A stretch of 8,635 nucleotides of DNA from Fidelibacterota bacterium (GCA_947473445.1 CANJEU010000068.1:1-8635), one strand, 5' to 3'; shown: positions 1 through 7,173, counted from the stretch's first letter. Notes: generated from the sequence alone by a model not told the origin. Program-made: numbers and translations.

Positions 1-441
1 GCGGCGCGCCGGGAAGGCATCCAGGACAGTCTGCCGGCAAAGCTCAAGAAGGCCGAGACGCCCACGCGCCACGGCGTTGCGTTCTGGATGGTGCGCAAGG
101 ACGGCGCGGTGCTGCTGCGCCGGCGCCAAGCCAAGGGCTTGCTGGGCGGGATGACGGAAGTGCCGTCCTCGGACTGGCGCGCCGCGCGCTGGAGCGAAGC
201 GGAGGCGGCCGCCGCGCTGCCCTTCGCCAAAGGCTGGCGCAAGCTGCCGGGCCTCGTGACGCACACCTTCACGCACTTCCACCTGGAACTGACCGTGATG
301 ACCGCGAACCTCAGCGACGCGCAAGCAAGGAAGCTGGGCAAGGACGCGCTCTGGACACCGCTTGAACGCATCAGCGACGCGGGCCTGCCAAGCGTGATGG
401 CGAAGATCGCACGCCATGTGATGGGAGCGATGGGGAAGTAG
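1..441 (+). CDS. mutY: A/G-specific adenine DNA glycosylase MutY, C-terminal part (5' end outside window)
   Basis: MutY removes adenine mispaired with 8-oxoguanine or G in base-excision repair. The frame is open from base 1 to the TAG at 439-441 and gives the last 146 residues. The catalytic helix-hairpin-helix domain and the [4Fe-4S] cysteines lie upstream of the window. What is visible is the linker after the cluster (LPAKLKKAETPTRHG, about residues 11-25 of the fragment) and then the NUDIX-like C-terminal domain that reads 8-oxoG. Landmarks are GAVLLRRR, GLLGGMTEVP and the family-typical THTFTHFHLEL. The ATG at 88 is internal to the conserved linker/NUDIX region and is not a start. No terminator hairpin with a T-tract follows the stop; a palindromic repeat begins 18 bp downstream. 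Family identity is confident. Whether the missing N-terminus is intact cannot be judged here. Confidence 0.93.
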   Translation, partial: AARREGIQDSLPAKLKKAETPTRHGVAFWMVRKDGAVLLRRRQAKGLLGGMTEVPSSDWRAARWSEAEAAAALPFAKGWRKLPGLVTHTFTHFHLELTVMTANLSDAQARKLGKDALWTPLERISDAGLPSVMAKIARHVMGAMGK

Positions 442-459
442 GCCTAGTTATCTTTTTTC

Positions 460-551
460 GTCACCCTGGGGCTTGTCCCCAGGGTCCAGGGCCGCGAAGC
501 GCAGACATTCGTACCCTGAACTCTGGATCCTGGGCTTCGCCCAGGATGACC
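460..551. repeat. REP-doublet-like palindromic repeat, unit 1
   Basis: This is a 92-bp unit of two hairpins facing each other. The left hairpin is a perfect 9-bp stem (463-471 with 477-485, loop CTTGT). The right is a perfect 9-bp stem (527-535 with 539-547, loop TTC). The outer ends GTCACCCTGG and CCAGGATGAC are themselves near-inverted copies, so the unit resembles two head-to-head REP sequences. Between the hairpins lies GCAGACATTCGT, which is nearly the same in unit 2. Neither hairpin is followed by a T-run on either strand, so it does not look like a terminator. It starts 18 bp after the mutY stop. It could be a non-autonomous mobile repeat or a nucleoid or RNA-processing site; the sequence does not say which. 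Confidence 0.85.
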
Positions 552-585
552 AAGAAAGAAAACGGTCGGCGTACTCACTCTCCTC

Positions 586-675
586 GTCACCCTGGGCGCA
601 GCCCAGGGTCCAGGGTTGTGAGTCGCAGACGTTCGTGTTTGGGGCTCTGGATCCTGGGCTGCGCCCAGGATGACC
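586..675. repeat. REP-doublet-like palindromic repeat, unit 2
   Basis: This 90-bp unit has the same architecture and orientation as the unit at 460-551. The left hairpin pairs 589-597 with 601-609 (loop GCA). The right hairpin pairs 651-659 with 663-671 (loop TGC). The inter-hairpin core GCAGACGTTCGT differs at one base from unit 1. In the left stem the innermost pair is C-G here and G-C in unit 1, a change that keeps pairing. The unit ends 7 bp before the stop codon of the minus-strand GIY-YIG gene. The spacer between units 1 and 2 (552-585) is AT-richer and shows no further copy. Confidence 0.85.
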
Positions 676-682
676 AAAAACT

Positions 683-979
683 TTAAGGGCCCGCGATGTC
701 ATCATACAGATCGCGCCAGGTGGGGTTGGTTTGCTCGATCTTGGCGAGCTTTTCTTTTCGGCGCCAAAACTTCATGGCTTTCTCGCGCGCGATGGCGTTG
801 GCGGGGTCGTCGAAGTGTTCGAAGTAGACGAGGGTATGAACGCCATATCGCTTCGTGAAGCCGGGAACGGCGTCCTGCTTATGTTCGAATACGCGCCGGA
901 CGAGGTTGTTGGTGACGCCGATATAGAGCGTGCCATTCCGCTCGGTCGCGAGGATGTAGACGTAGAAAGTTTCACTCAT
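683..979 (-). CDS. small single-domain GIY-YIG nuclease family protein
   Basis: The gene encodes 98 residues, the usual size of stand-alone GIY-YIG proteins of the YhbQ / COG2827 type. The domain fills the whole protein: VYI at residues 7-9 (the GIY strand), LYIGVTNNL at 18-26 with YIG at 19-21, RRVFEHK at 28-34 carrying the conserved Arg and His, and REK at 65-67 with the likely metal-binding Glu66. It ends in the family's NPTWRDLY motif at 85-92. The frame stays open far upstream through antisense maeB sequence, but homology starts at the ATG at 979, so that start is chosen. No Shine-Dalgarno sequence is visible; instead a repeat hairpin lies about 20 bp upstream. Unit 2 of the repeat lies just past the stop and a half-unit just before the start. 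Nuclease activity is predicted from motifs; substrate and role are unknown. Confidence 0.88.
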   Translation of the reverse strand: MSETFYVYILATERNGTLYIGVTNNLVRRVFEHKQDAVPGFTKRYGVHTLVYFEHFDDPANAIAREKAMKFWRRKEKLAKIEQTNPTWRDLYDDIAGP

Positions 980-989
980 GACGGCGCCC

Positions 990-1023
990 GGGGCTCTGGA
1001 CCCTGGGCTTCGCCCAGGGTGAC
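990..1023. repeat. half-unit of the palindromic repeat (single hairpin)
   Basis: This 34-bp sequence matches the right half of unit 2 (641-674) at 31 of 34 positions and in the same orientation. The stem is 1000-1008 with 1012-1020, loop TTC. Two of the three differences are the two partners of one base pair: T-A (652/670) in unit 2 is C-G (1001/1019) here. It lies 10 bp upstream of the GIY-YIG start codon on the minus strand, inside that gene's 5' leader. The left half of a full unit is absent. Confidence 0.8.
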
Positions 1024-1047
1024 GGCCTGAGTATAGCGCGTCCATGC

Positions 1048-1075
1048 TTCCCAGCGCGCGCGCGCGTGTTAGACT
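1048..1075 (+). promoter_or_regulatory. possible maeB promoter with a GC-alternating spacer
   Basis: A weak -35 (TTCCCA, 1048-1053) and a -10-like TAGACT (1070-1075) are separated by 16 bp. They sit upstream of maeB and would give a leader of about 21 nt. The spacer is exactly the alternating purine-pyrimidine run at 1054-1069. The boxes match the general consensus only partly, so the call is tentative. The maeB ribosome binding site GGGGGA is at 1091-1096, 6 nt before the ATG. Confidence 0.3.
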
Positions 1076-1102
1076 CATGACCTTATTCGTGGGGGACATG
1101 AG

Positions 1103-3400
1103 ATGCCGGATACCGGACCGCCCGGGCCTAGCGCGACCGATCTGACGGAAGCGGCGCTTCAATCTCATCGTGAGCCGACGCCGGGGAAACTCTCGGTCGT
1201 GGCTAAAAAGCCGCTGGCCAATCAGCGCGATCTTGCGCTGGCCTATTCGCCGGGCGTGGCCGCGGCGTGCAATGTCATCGTCGCCGACCCGCGCGAGGTC
1301 GATACGGTCACGGGCCGGGCGAATCTGGTAGCCGTGATCACCAACGGCACCGCGGTGCTGGGCCTTGGTCCCATCGGCCCGCTGGCGGCAAAGCCGGTGA
1401 TGGAAGGCAAAGCGGTACTTTTCAAGAAGTTTGCCAATATCGACGTGTTCGATCTGGAGATCGACGAAAAAGACCCGATGAAGCTGGTCGATATCATCGC
1501 CAGCCTTGAGCCGACCTTTGGGGCCATCAACCTTGAGGACATCAAGGCGCCGGAATGTTTCATCGTCGAGAGCGAACTTCGCAAGCGCATGAAGATCCCG
1601 GTGTTCCACGACGACCAGCATGGCACGGCCATTGTGGTCGCCGCGGCCGTGCTCAATGGCCTCTCACTGCTGCATAAGGACATCACGCAAGTGAAGCTGG
1701 TGTCGACCGGCGGCGGCGCGGCGGGCATCGCCTGCCTCAACCAGCTGGTCGACCTTGGCCTCAAGCGCGAGAACATCATCCTCTCCGATCATCTGGGCGT
1801 GGTTTACAAGGGTCGCACCCAGGAGATGACCGAACAGAAGCGCGCCTACGCGGCGGACACCAATATGCGCACGCTCGAGGAAGCCATCGTCGGGGCCGAC
1901 ATCTTCCTTGGCCTTTCGGCGCCGCGCATTCTGACACCCACCATGGTGTCGAGCATGGCCAAGGGCCCGTTCATTCTTGCGCTTGCCAATCCCGAACCCG
2001 AGATCATGCCGTCGCTCGCGCGCGAAGCCGCGCCGGACGCGATCATCGCCACGGGCCGCTCGGATTTTCCCAACCAGGTGAACAACGTTCTGTGCTTCCC
2101 GTATATTTTCAGGGGCGCGCTCGACGTGGGCGCCACCACTATCAACGACGCCATGAAAATCGCTTGCGTGCATGCCATCGCGCAACTCGCGCGCGGAGCC
2201 ACGAGCGATGTGGTATCGGCGGCTTACGGCGGCGATCAATTGCGCTTTGGACCGGAATATCTGATCCCCAAACCGTTCGATCCGCGCCTTGTGTCCGAGA
2301 TCGCGCCCGCCATCGCCAAGGCCGCGATGGATTCCGGCGTCGCGACGCGGCCCATCGCCGATCTCGTGGCTTATAAGGAGCGGCTCGAGCAGCTGGTCTA
2401 TCGCTCGGCCTTCGTCATGAAGCCGGTGTTCGACAAAGCGCGCGCCAATCCCAAACGTGTCGCCTTCGCCGAAGGCGAGGACGAACGCACGCTGTTCGCC
2501 GCCAAGCAGCTCATCGATGACGGCATCGCGCGGCCGATTTTAATCGGCCGGCCGGGGGTGATCTCCCACCGCGTGCGCAAACTCGCGCTAGGTCTTGTAC
2601 CGGGCAAGGATTTCGAAATCTGCAACCAGGAAGACGATCCGCGCTTTGGCGATTATTGGCGTCACTATCACGGGCTGATGGAACGCAAGGGTGTCGCGCC
2701 CGATACCGCGCGCACCATCGTGCGCACAAACGCGACCGTGATCGCGGCGCTGATGGTGGCGCGCGGCGATGCCGACGCCATGATCTGCGGCACCTACGGC
2801 GAATATCAATGGCATCAGCGTTATTTGAGCGACATCATTGGCCTGGCCAAGGATGTCCATAAGATGACGGCGCTGAGCCTGCTCATTCTCGAGGAAGGCC
2901 CGATCTTCATCGCCGACACCTATGTGGCCGACGATCCGGATGCCGAGGAGATCGCCGACCTGACCATCCGCGCGGCGCAGAAGGTGAGCGACTTCGGCAT
3001 TCCGCCGAAAGTGGCGCTGATCGCCGCGTCGAACTTTGGCGCGCGTTCGACACCGGCTTCGCGCAAGATGAAGCGGGCGCTGAAGCTGATCTTGAACGAA
3101 TGGCCCGACCTTGAAGTTGAAGGCGAGATGCAGGCCAACGTCGCGCTGAACGAAGACCTTCGCACACGCATCTTCCCCGGCTCACGCCTCAAGGGACGGG
3201 CGAACCTTCTGATCATGCCGACGCTGGAAGCGGCCAACAGCGGGTTCAATCTGGTGCGCACGCTCGCACACGGTCTGCATGTGGGGCCGATCCTGCTGGG
3301 CATCGCCAAACCCGCGCATATCACCACCAACTCGGTGACCGCGCGCGGCCTTGTCAATCTCGCCGCCCTCGCGGTCATCGATGCGCAGGTGGCGGAGTAG
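1103..3400 (+). CDS. maeB: NADP-dependent malic enzyme, MaeB type with C-terminal phosphotransacetylase domain
   Basis: The enzyme oxidatively decarboxylates malate to pyruvate with NAD(P)+, feeding pyruvate and NADPH from the TCA cycle in the cytoplasm. The product has 765 residues, the normal length for the fused form. The malic domain (about 15-430) shows AYSPGVA at 47-53 with the likely catalytic Tyr48, AVLFKKFANIDVFDL at 104-118 with catalytic-region lysines, LEDIKAPE at 144-151 and FHDDQHGTA at 168-176 with the metal-binding acidic residues. The nucleotide-binding GGGAAGIA is at 203-210, LALANPEPEI at 292-301 and NQVNN at 324-328. The phosphotransacetylase-like domain (about 437-765) follows, with AFAEGEDERT and ending near NLAALAVIDAQ; in this family it is thought to be regulatory, with acetyl-CoA as effector. 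The ATG at 1103 has a good SD (GGGGGA). The solute-binding protein gene begins 10 bp downstream. Confidence 0.95.
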   Translation: MPDTGPPGPSATDLTEAALQSHREPTPGKLSVVAKKPLANQRDLALAYSPGVAAACNVIVADPREVDTVTGRANLVAVITNGTAVLGLGPIGPLAAKPVMEGKAVLFKKFANIDVFDLEIDEKDPMKLVDIIASLEPTFGAINLEDIKAPECFIVESELRKRMKIPVFHDDQHGTAIVVAAAVLNGLSLLHKDITQVKLVSTGGGAAGIACLNQLVDLGLKRENIILSDHLGVVYKGRTQEMTEQKRAYAADTNMRTLEEAIVGADIFLGLSAPRILTPTMVSSMAKGPFILALANPEPEIMPSLAREAAPDAIIATGRSDFPNQVNNVLCFPYIFRGALDVGATTINDAMKIACVHAIAQLARGATSDVVSAAYGGDQLRFGPEYLIPKPFDPRLVSEIAPAIAKAAMDSGVATRPIADLVAYKERLEQLVYRSAFVMKPVFDKARANPKRVAFAEGEDERTLFAAKQLIDDGIARPILIGRPGVISHRVRKLALGLVPGKDFEICNQEDDPRFGDYWRHYHGLMERKGVAPDTARTIVRTNATVIAALMVARGDADAMICGTYGEYQWHQRYLSDIIGLAKDVHKMTALSLLILEEGPIFIADTYVADDPDAEEIADLTIRAAQKVSDFGIPPKVALIAASNFGARSTPASRKMKRALKLILNEWPDLEVEGEMQANVALNEDLRTRIFPGSRLKGRANLLIMPTLEAANSGFNLVRTLAHGLHVGPILLGIAKPAHITTNSVTARGLVNLAALAVIDAQVAE

Positions 3401-3410
3401 TGCGCGGGTG

Positions 3411-5000
3411 ATGCAAACGGCGCGGTCTGTTTGTCTCGGGCTCATCGCGATCTTGTTCGCCCCGATTTTGTTCGGCGTCAGCGCGCAGGCCCAAACGCTC
3501 AATCGCGCCGGGCGCGGCGAGCCGGGTTCGCTCGATCCGCATAAGGCCAACAGCCAGTACGAGCAGGCCCTCGTGCTCGATCTGTTCGAGGGTTTGCTGG
3601 CGTTCGATGCCAACGGCCAGCCGGCGCCGGGATTGGCGGACTCCTGGGCGGTGAGCCCGGACTTACGTCGCTATGTGTTCAATCTGCGGCCGAACCTCGT
3701 GTGGTCCAACGGAGCGCCGCTTGAGCCTGAACAGATCGTCGCCTCGTTCCGCCGGTTGCTCGACCCGAAGATCGCAGCGCCCGGCGCGGCGCAGATGTAT
3801 GTGATCAAAAACGCGCGCGCGGTGAACACGGGCGCCATGCCGCCCGAGGCGCTGGGCGTGAGCGCGGCCGCGGGCACCATCGCCATCGATCTTGAAGCGC
3901 CCGTGCCGTATCTGCCGTCGCTTCTGGCGGCTTCTTTTGCTGTCGTGGTGCCGCCGCAGGCGCATGAAAATCCCGACGCCTGGACGCGGCCGGGCGCGAT
4001 CGTGGGAAACGGCGCCTTCACGCTGCAAGAATGGGAGCCGCAGAGCCACATCACACTCGCGCGCAATGAACGCTACCGGGACGCGGCGAATGTGAAACTC
4101 GCGCGCATCGTCTATCAGCCCGCGCCCGATACCACCGCCGCGCTCGCGCGGTTCCGCGCCGGCGATTTCGACATGGTGATGGAGTTTCCCTCGGCGCAGA
4201 CCGACCAATTGCTGGCGGAGCTGAAGGAGGAGGTGCGGCTGACGCCCGCGCTGCTGACCTACTATCTCGCGCTCAATACACGTGATCCAAACTTGAGCGA
4301 CCGCCGCGTGCGACGCGCGCTGTCGCTGGCCATCGACCGCGACACGCTGGTGAGCAAGGTGGTGCGCGGCGGCGCGCTGCCGGCGTTGAGCTTCGTGCCG
4401 CCGGCCGCGTCGAACTACAGCCCTCCCGTGCTCGACCTTGACGCCGCGCCGTATGAGGAGCGTTTGCGTGAAGCCCGGCGCCTGCTGGCAGAGGCGGGAT
4501 ACGGACCCGATAAGCCGCTGCGTCTCGCCTACGCCCATACCGCCAATCAGGAACTGCGCCGTATCGCCGTCGTGATCGCGGCCATGTGGAAGCGCGCGGG
4601 TGTCGAGACCTCGTTGCTCAACACCGAGGGGCGGGTGCATTTTTCCAATCTGCGCCAGGGCGTGTTCGAGGTGGCGTTTGTGGCCTGGCTCGCCGACTTC
4701 AATGACGCGGCGAACTTCCTGACAGTGCTGGAGTCCACGAGCCTTGCGTCCAACTACGCCAAATATGACAGTCCGGCGTACGATGGGCTGTTACGTCAGG
4801 CGGCTGCGACGTCATCCCAGGCCGAGCGGGCGAAGGTTCTGAAAGACGCCGAGGCCTTGATGCTGACCGACCAGCCGATCGTGCCGCTTTATTACGGCGC
4901 CACCCGCAACCTGGTGTCGCGCAAGGTCAGCGGATGGCGCGGCAATGCGACCGACATTCACCTCAGCCGTTACTTGAGCCTCGCGCCCACTGGCAAATAA
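3411..5000 (+). CDS. family 5 extracellular solute-binding protein (oligopeptide ABC transporter, OppA/MppA-like)
   Basis: This is the periplasmic receptor of an ABC importer for peptides or similar ligands. From the ATG at 3411 it is 529 residues, typical of the family. A Sec signal peptide is clear: Arg5, a hydrophobic core at about 7-23, and a likely cut after Ala27 in VSAQA/Q. No lipobox is seen. The mature start GRGEPGSLDPHKA (34-46) is diagnostic, followed by LFEGLLAFD (58-66), PAPGLADSW (71-79), an FRRLLDPK stretch, GAFTLQEW, and the family motif RVRRALSLAIDRDTL. The frame is open upstream, with ATGs at 3381 and 3351 inside maeB; 3411 is preferred because it gives a standard signal peptide, with GGAG 13 nt upstream. 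The spacing suggests co-transcription with maeB. No permease or ATPase gene is in the window, so it is an orphan receptor here. The ligand is not predictable. Confidence 0.9.
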   Translation: MQTARSVCLGLIAILFAPILFGVSAQAQTLNRAGRGEPGSLDPHKANSQYEQALVLDLFEGLLAFDANGQPAPGLADSWAVSPDLRRYVFNLRPNLVWSNGAPLEPEQIVASFRRLLDPKIAAPGAAQMYVIKNARAVNTGAMPPEALGVSAAAGTIAIDLEAPVPYLPSLLAASFAVVVPPQAHENPDAWTRPGAIVGNGAFTLQEWEPQSHITLARNERYRDAANVKLARIVYQPAPDTTAALARFRAGDFDMVMEFPSAQTDQLLAELKEEVRLTPALLTYYLALNTRDPNLSDRRVRRALSLAIDRDTLVSKVVRGGALPALSFVPPAASNYSPPVLDLDAAPYEERLREARRLLAEAGYGPDKPLRLAYAHTANQELRRIAVVIAAMWKRAGVETSLLNTEGRVHFSNLRQGVFEVAFVAWLADFNDAANFLTVLESTSLASNYAKYDSPAYDGLLRQAAATSSQAERAKVLKDAEALMLTDQPIVPLYYGATRNLVSRKVSGWRGNATDIHLSRYLSLAPTGK

Positions 5001-5019
5001 CGTGCGGGATGTAAGGCTT

Positions 5020-5226
5020 TCAGGTTTCCACGGCCCCGTCCTCGTCGCCGTCGTCTTCGGGCGCGAGCGGCTTGAGCACGTAAAGGATGATGAGGGCGGG
5101 CGGCAGGATCGCGCCGACCAGGCCCCAGCCGATGACATTGCGGTTGCGGCCAAGGGCGAGCCGCCGCGCCAGCCATACAAAAACGACGATAGAGATCAGG
5201 GTCAGAAGCGGATAAAAGGCCGCCAT
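5020..5226 (-). CDS. small two-helix inner-membrane protein of unknown function
   Basis: The 68-residue product has two hydrophobic segments (about 4-20 and 32-53) joined by a basic loop RRLALGRNRN (21-30), then a strongly acidic tail PEDDGDED (56-63). By the positive-inside rule the loop and its arginines should be cytoplasmic, placing both termini outside; this is inference. The start is the ATG at 5226, with GGAG (plus-strand 5237-5240) 10 nt upstream; a GTG at 5244 is in frame but has no better RBS. It converges on the solute-binding protein gene with 19 bp between stops and shows no terminator in that gap. I do not recognise a named family. The clean membrane pattern and RBS argue that it is real rather than a chance ORF. 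Confidence 0.7.
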   Translation of the reverse strand: MAAFYPLLTLISIVVFVWLARRLALGRNRNVIGWGLVGAILPPALIILYVLKPLAPEDDGDEDGAVET

Positions 5227-5402
5227 ATGAGTGTCGCTCCACACCGCGTCGTTTATTTACGTTCTAACTCGCCCGCTGGTTGCCTGCTGGTTTCACAGGG
5301 GGGCGGCGCCGGAATGACTTACCCGTTGTTTTCTTTGGGCGCGAGAGGCCTAATGCCTCAGAAAATTGCGCGTCGGAGCGGAAACGGGGGCCGCAGCCGT
5401 CC

Positions 5403-6794
5403 ATGAACGCCTTGTTATACCTGCCTCGGATGGTCCGTCACTGGTTCACGGACGGCGTTCTGCGGCGGACTTTCAAAAACGCAGGCATGCTGCTGACCGG
5501 GCGGGCCACCAATGGCCTGCTCAGCCTTGCGACCCTGTCGATCATGGCCCATTCGCTCGGGATCGAGCAGTTCGGCATGATCGTGCTGGTACAGACGTAC
5601 GTTTTGGTACTGATCGCCTTCGCGACGTTCCAGTCCTGGCAGGCGGTGATCCGCTACGGCGCGATCTGCCTCGAGCGCAAGGACATCCCGGCGTTCCAGG
5701 CGCTGATCAAGTTCACCTGCATTCTCGATGTGATCGGTGTGCTGTTCGGTTTCGCGCTCGGGTATCTGCTCGCGCCGATCATCGGCCCTTATATGGATTG
5801 GACGCCCGAGGTCATCCGCTACGCGCAGCTGTACAGTTTCCTGATCCTGTTCACGATGATCGCAACGCCCATGGGCATTTTGCGGCTGTGCGACCGCTTC
5901 GATCTCCTCGCCTGGCAAACCGTGCTGACGCCGCTGCTGCGCCTCATCGGTGTGGGCAGCATCGCGCTTGTCGATGGGCCGTTCTGGGCCTACCTGACCG
6001 CCTGGTTCATCGCGGGCGCGGCCGGCGGCACGCTGCTGGTGGTGCTCGGCTGGCGTGAAGCGGTGCGCCAGGGGTTCCTTAAGGACCTCACCTGGTCGCT
6101 GAAGGGAATCACCAAGGAACATCCGGGCCTGTGGAAGTTCTCGATCATCTCGACGCTGCATGCCTCGGTGCAGATCATTCCCTCGCAGATGAGCACGTTC
6201 ATCGTGGGTCTGGTGGCGGGACCGGCGGCCGCGGGCCTGTTCAAGGTGGGCCGCGATGTGGCGACGGCCCTGTCAAAACCGGCCGAACTGCTGAACCAAT
6301 CAATCTATCCCGAATTCGCGCGCCTTGGCAGCAAGGGCAGCTGGCATGACTTCGCGCGCCTGATCCTGCGCGGCGGCGCCATGGGCGGGGGCGCGGCGGT
6401 GTTCCTGCTGCTTGTGGCGCTGGCGTTCGGCACGCCGTTCCTCACGGTGTTCTTCGGCGAGCCGTTCGCGGGCGCTTATTGGCCGCTGGTGCTGCTGATC
6501 GCATCGGCGGGCCTGACCATCTGCGGCTTCCCGATGGATCCGGCGCTGTTCGCCATGGGCCGGCCCGGCATCGCGCTGCGCATCGGCACGGTGGTGATCA
6601 TCGTGCTGTATCTGCCGCTGCTGCTGGTGCTGACGGATATGTACGGCGCGATCGGTGCGGCGGTGGCGACGCTGGGCGCGGCGCTCATGACGCTGGTGTC
6701 GATGAGCACCTTTACAGCGCTCCAGCTCCATCATCAGGCCGCGGCGTCTTGCTCGGCTTCTGAGGGTGTAACACCGCAATCCGCGCTTTCGTAA
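5403..6794 (+). CDS. polysaccharide biosynthesis protein, Wzx/PST-type flippase
   Basis: A multi-pass inner-membrane protein of 463 residues, of the MOP superfamily that flips lipid-linked oligosaccharides to the periplasmic face. Hydrophobic segments cluster at about 27-50, 58-78, 101-128, 140-160, 176-216, 246-275, 327-352, 358-385 and 391-440, consistent with 12 or so helices. Family-like features are LLTGRATNGLLSLATLSIMAHSLG (written in part: 30-53) near the N-terminus and AAGLFKVGRDVATALSKP (276-293) followed by YPEFARLG (302-309). The ATG at 5403 is chosen because similarity and the first helix follow it; a TTG at 5280 would add an unlikely Arg-rich stretch. The SD is weak (GGGGG, 12 nt upstream). 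No glycosyltransferase or polymerase lies next to it, so the substrate is unknown. The last 83 bp overlap the convergent gamma-glutamylcyclotransferase-like gene. Confidence 0.85.
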   Translation: MNALLYLPRMVRHWFTDGVLRRTFKNAGMLLTGRATNGLLSLATLSIMAHSLGIEQFGMIVLVQTYVLVLIAFATFQSWQAVIRYGAICLERKDIPAFQALIKFTCILDVIGVLFGFALGYLLAPIIGPYMDWTPEVIRYAQLYSFLILFTMIATPMGILRLCDRFDLLAWQTVLTPLLRLIGVGSIALVDGPFWAYLTAWFIAGAAGGTLLVVLGWREAVRQGFLKDLTWSLKGITKEHPGLWKFSIISTLHASVQIIPSQMSTFIVGLVAGPAAAGLFKVGRDVATALSKPAELLNQSIYPEFARLGSKGSWHDFARLILRGGAMGGGAAVFLLLVALAFGTPFLTVFFGEPFAGAYWPLVLLIASAGLTICGFPMDPALFAMGRPGIALRIGTVVIIVLYLPLLLVLTDMYGAIGAAVATLGAALMTLVSMSTFTALQLHHQAAASCSASEGVTPQSALS

Positions 6795-7173
6795 GCGGAC
6801 CGGGATCGAGCTTCCAGTCGCGGTAGCCCTGCGCGATGACCGTGAAATAATCGATGGTGGGCGGGGCACATCCGTCTGCATTCATCACGTAGGCCATGGC
6901 GTCTTTCATCTCGCCGGCCACCTCCACGCGCACAGTGATTTTCCGGTACAGCGCGGGCACGTCCTCGTAGGCATCGAGCGTGCGTTCGCACTGGGGCGTG
7001 AGGTCGTAGAGGGCGCCCCAGACGGCGCTATCTTTCTCCGGCACGATATCGACGTACCGGCGGAAGACGAGTTTGTAACCGTCGAGCCGCGCCGCCGCGA
7101 CGGGCGTCGCGCGCGCGGCATGGCGCTTCATGCGCCGCAAATTCAAATTCGATCCGTAAGCGAAATAGAGCAT
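6712..7173 (-). CDS. gamma-glutamylcyclotransferase-like protein (GGCT/AIG2 fold)
   Basis: Members of this fold cyclise gamma-glutamyl amines or amino acids to 5-oxoproline, for example in glutathione turnover. From the ATG at 7173 the product is 153 residues, normal for the family. The substrate-loop motif YGSN is at 6-9 (LYFAYGSNLN). Further family features are LDGYKLVFR (30-38), VWGALYDLT (51-59) and LDAYE at 66-70, where Glu70 is the likely catalytic acid, then YFTVIAQGYRDWKLD (109-123). A TTG at 7188 is in frame but lies inside the A/T tract of a terminator-like hairpin, and homology starts at LYFAYGSN. No good SD is visible before either start. The C-terminal tail (about 135-153) is low-complexity and is the part that overlaps the flippase gene. 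Family call is firm; the exact substrate is open. Confidence 0.87.
   Translation of the reverse strand: MLYFAYGSNLNLRRMKRHAARATPVAAARLDGYKLVFRRYVDIVPEKDSAVWGALYDLTPQCERTLDAYEDVPALYRKITVRVEVAGEMKDAMAYVMNADGCAPPTIDYFTVIAQGYRDWKLDPGPLTKARIAVLHPQKPSKTPRPDDGAGAL

Noticed and set aside
463..671. Repeat hairpins as Rho-independent terminators for mutY or the GIY-YIG gene
   Set aside because: None is followed by a T-run on the strand that would need it.
460..675. CRISPR array
   Set aside because: Only two units, each internally palindromic and about 90 bp long, with no regular short spacers and no cas genes.
444..705. Several short ORFs on both strands rich in PGRSPGSR-like or LDPG-like residues
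   Set aside because: They are translations of the palindromic repeats themselves, with no RBS or family features.
980..1621. N-terminal extension of the GIY-YIG frame to a 312-aa protein
   Set aside because: The extra 214 residues are antisense to conserved maeB sequence and pass through the repeat; similarity to the family begins at the ATG at 979.
3663..4640. 325-aa minus-strand ORF inside the solute-binding protein gene
   Set aside because: Antisense shadow of a clearly conserved gene; Arg/His-rich with no recognisable motifs.
5341..5360. Short inverted repeat GAGGC-GCCTC upstream of the flippase
   Set aside because: Only 5 bp of stem, expected often by chance in GC-rich DNA, with no supporting promoter or T-run.
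5415..6161. Long minus-strand ORF inside the flippase gene (248 aa)
   Set aside because: Composition (Arg/Gln/His/Asp-rich) is typical of the antisense frame of a GC-rich membrane protein gene; no RBS or domain features.
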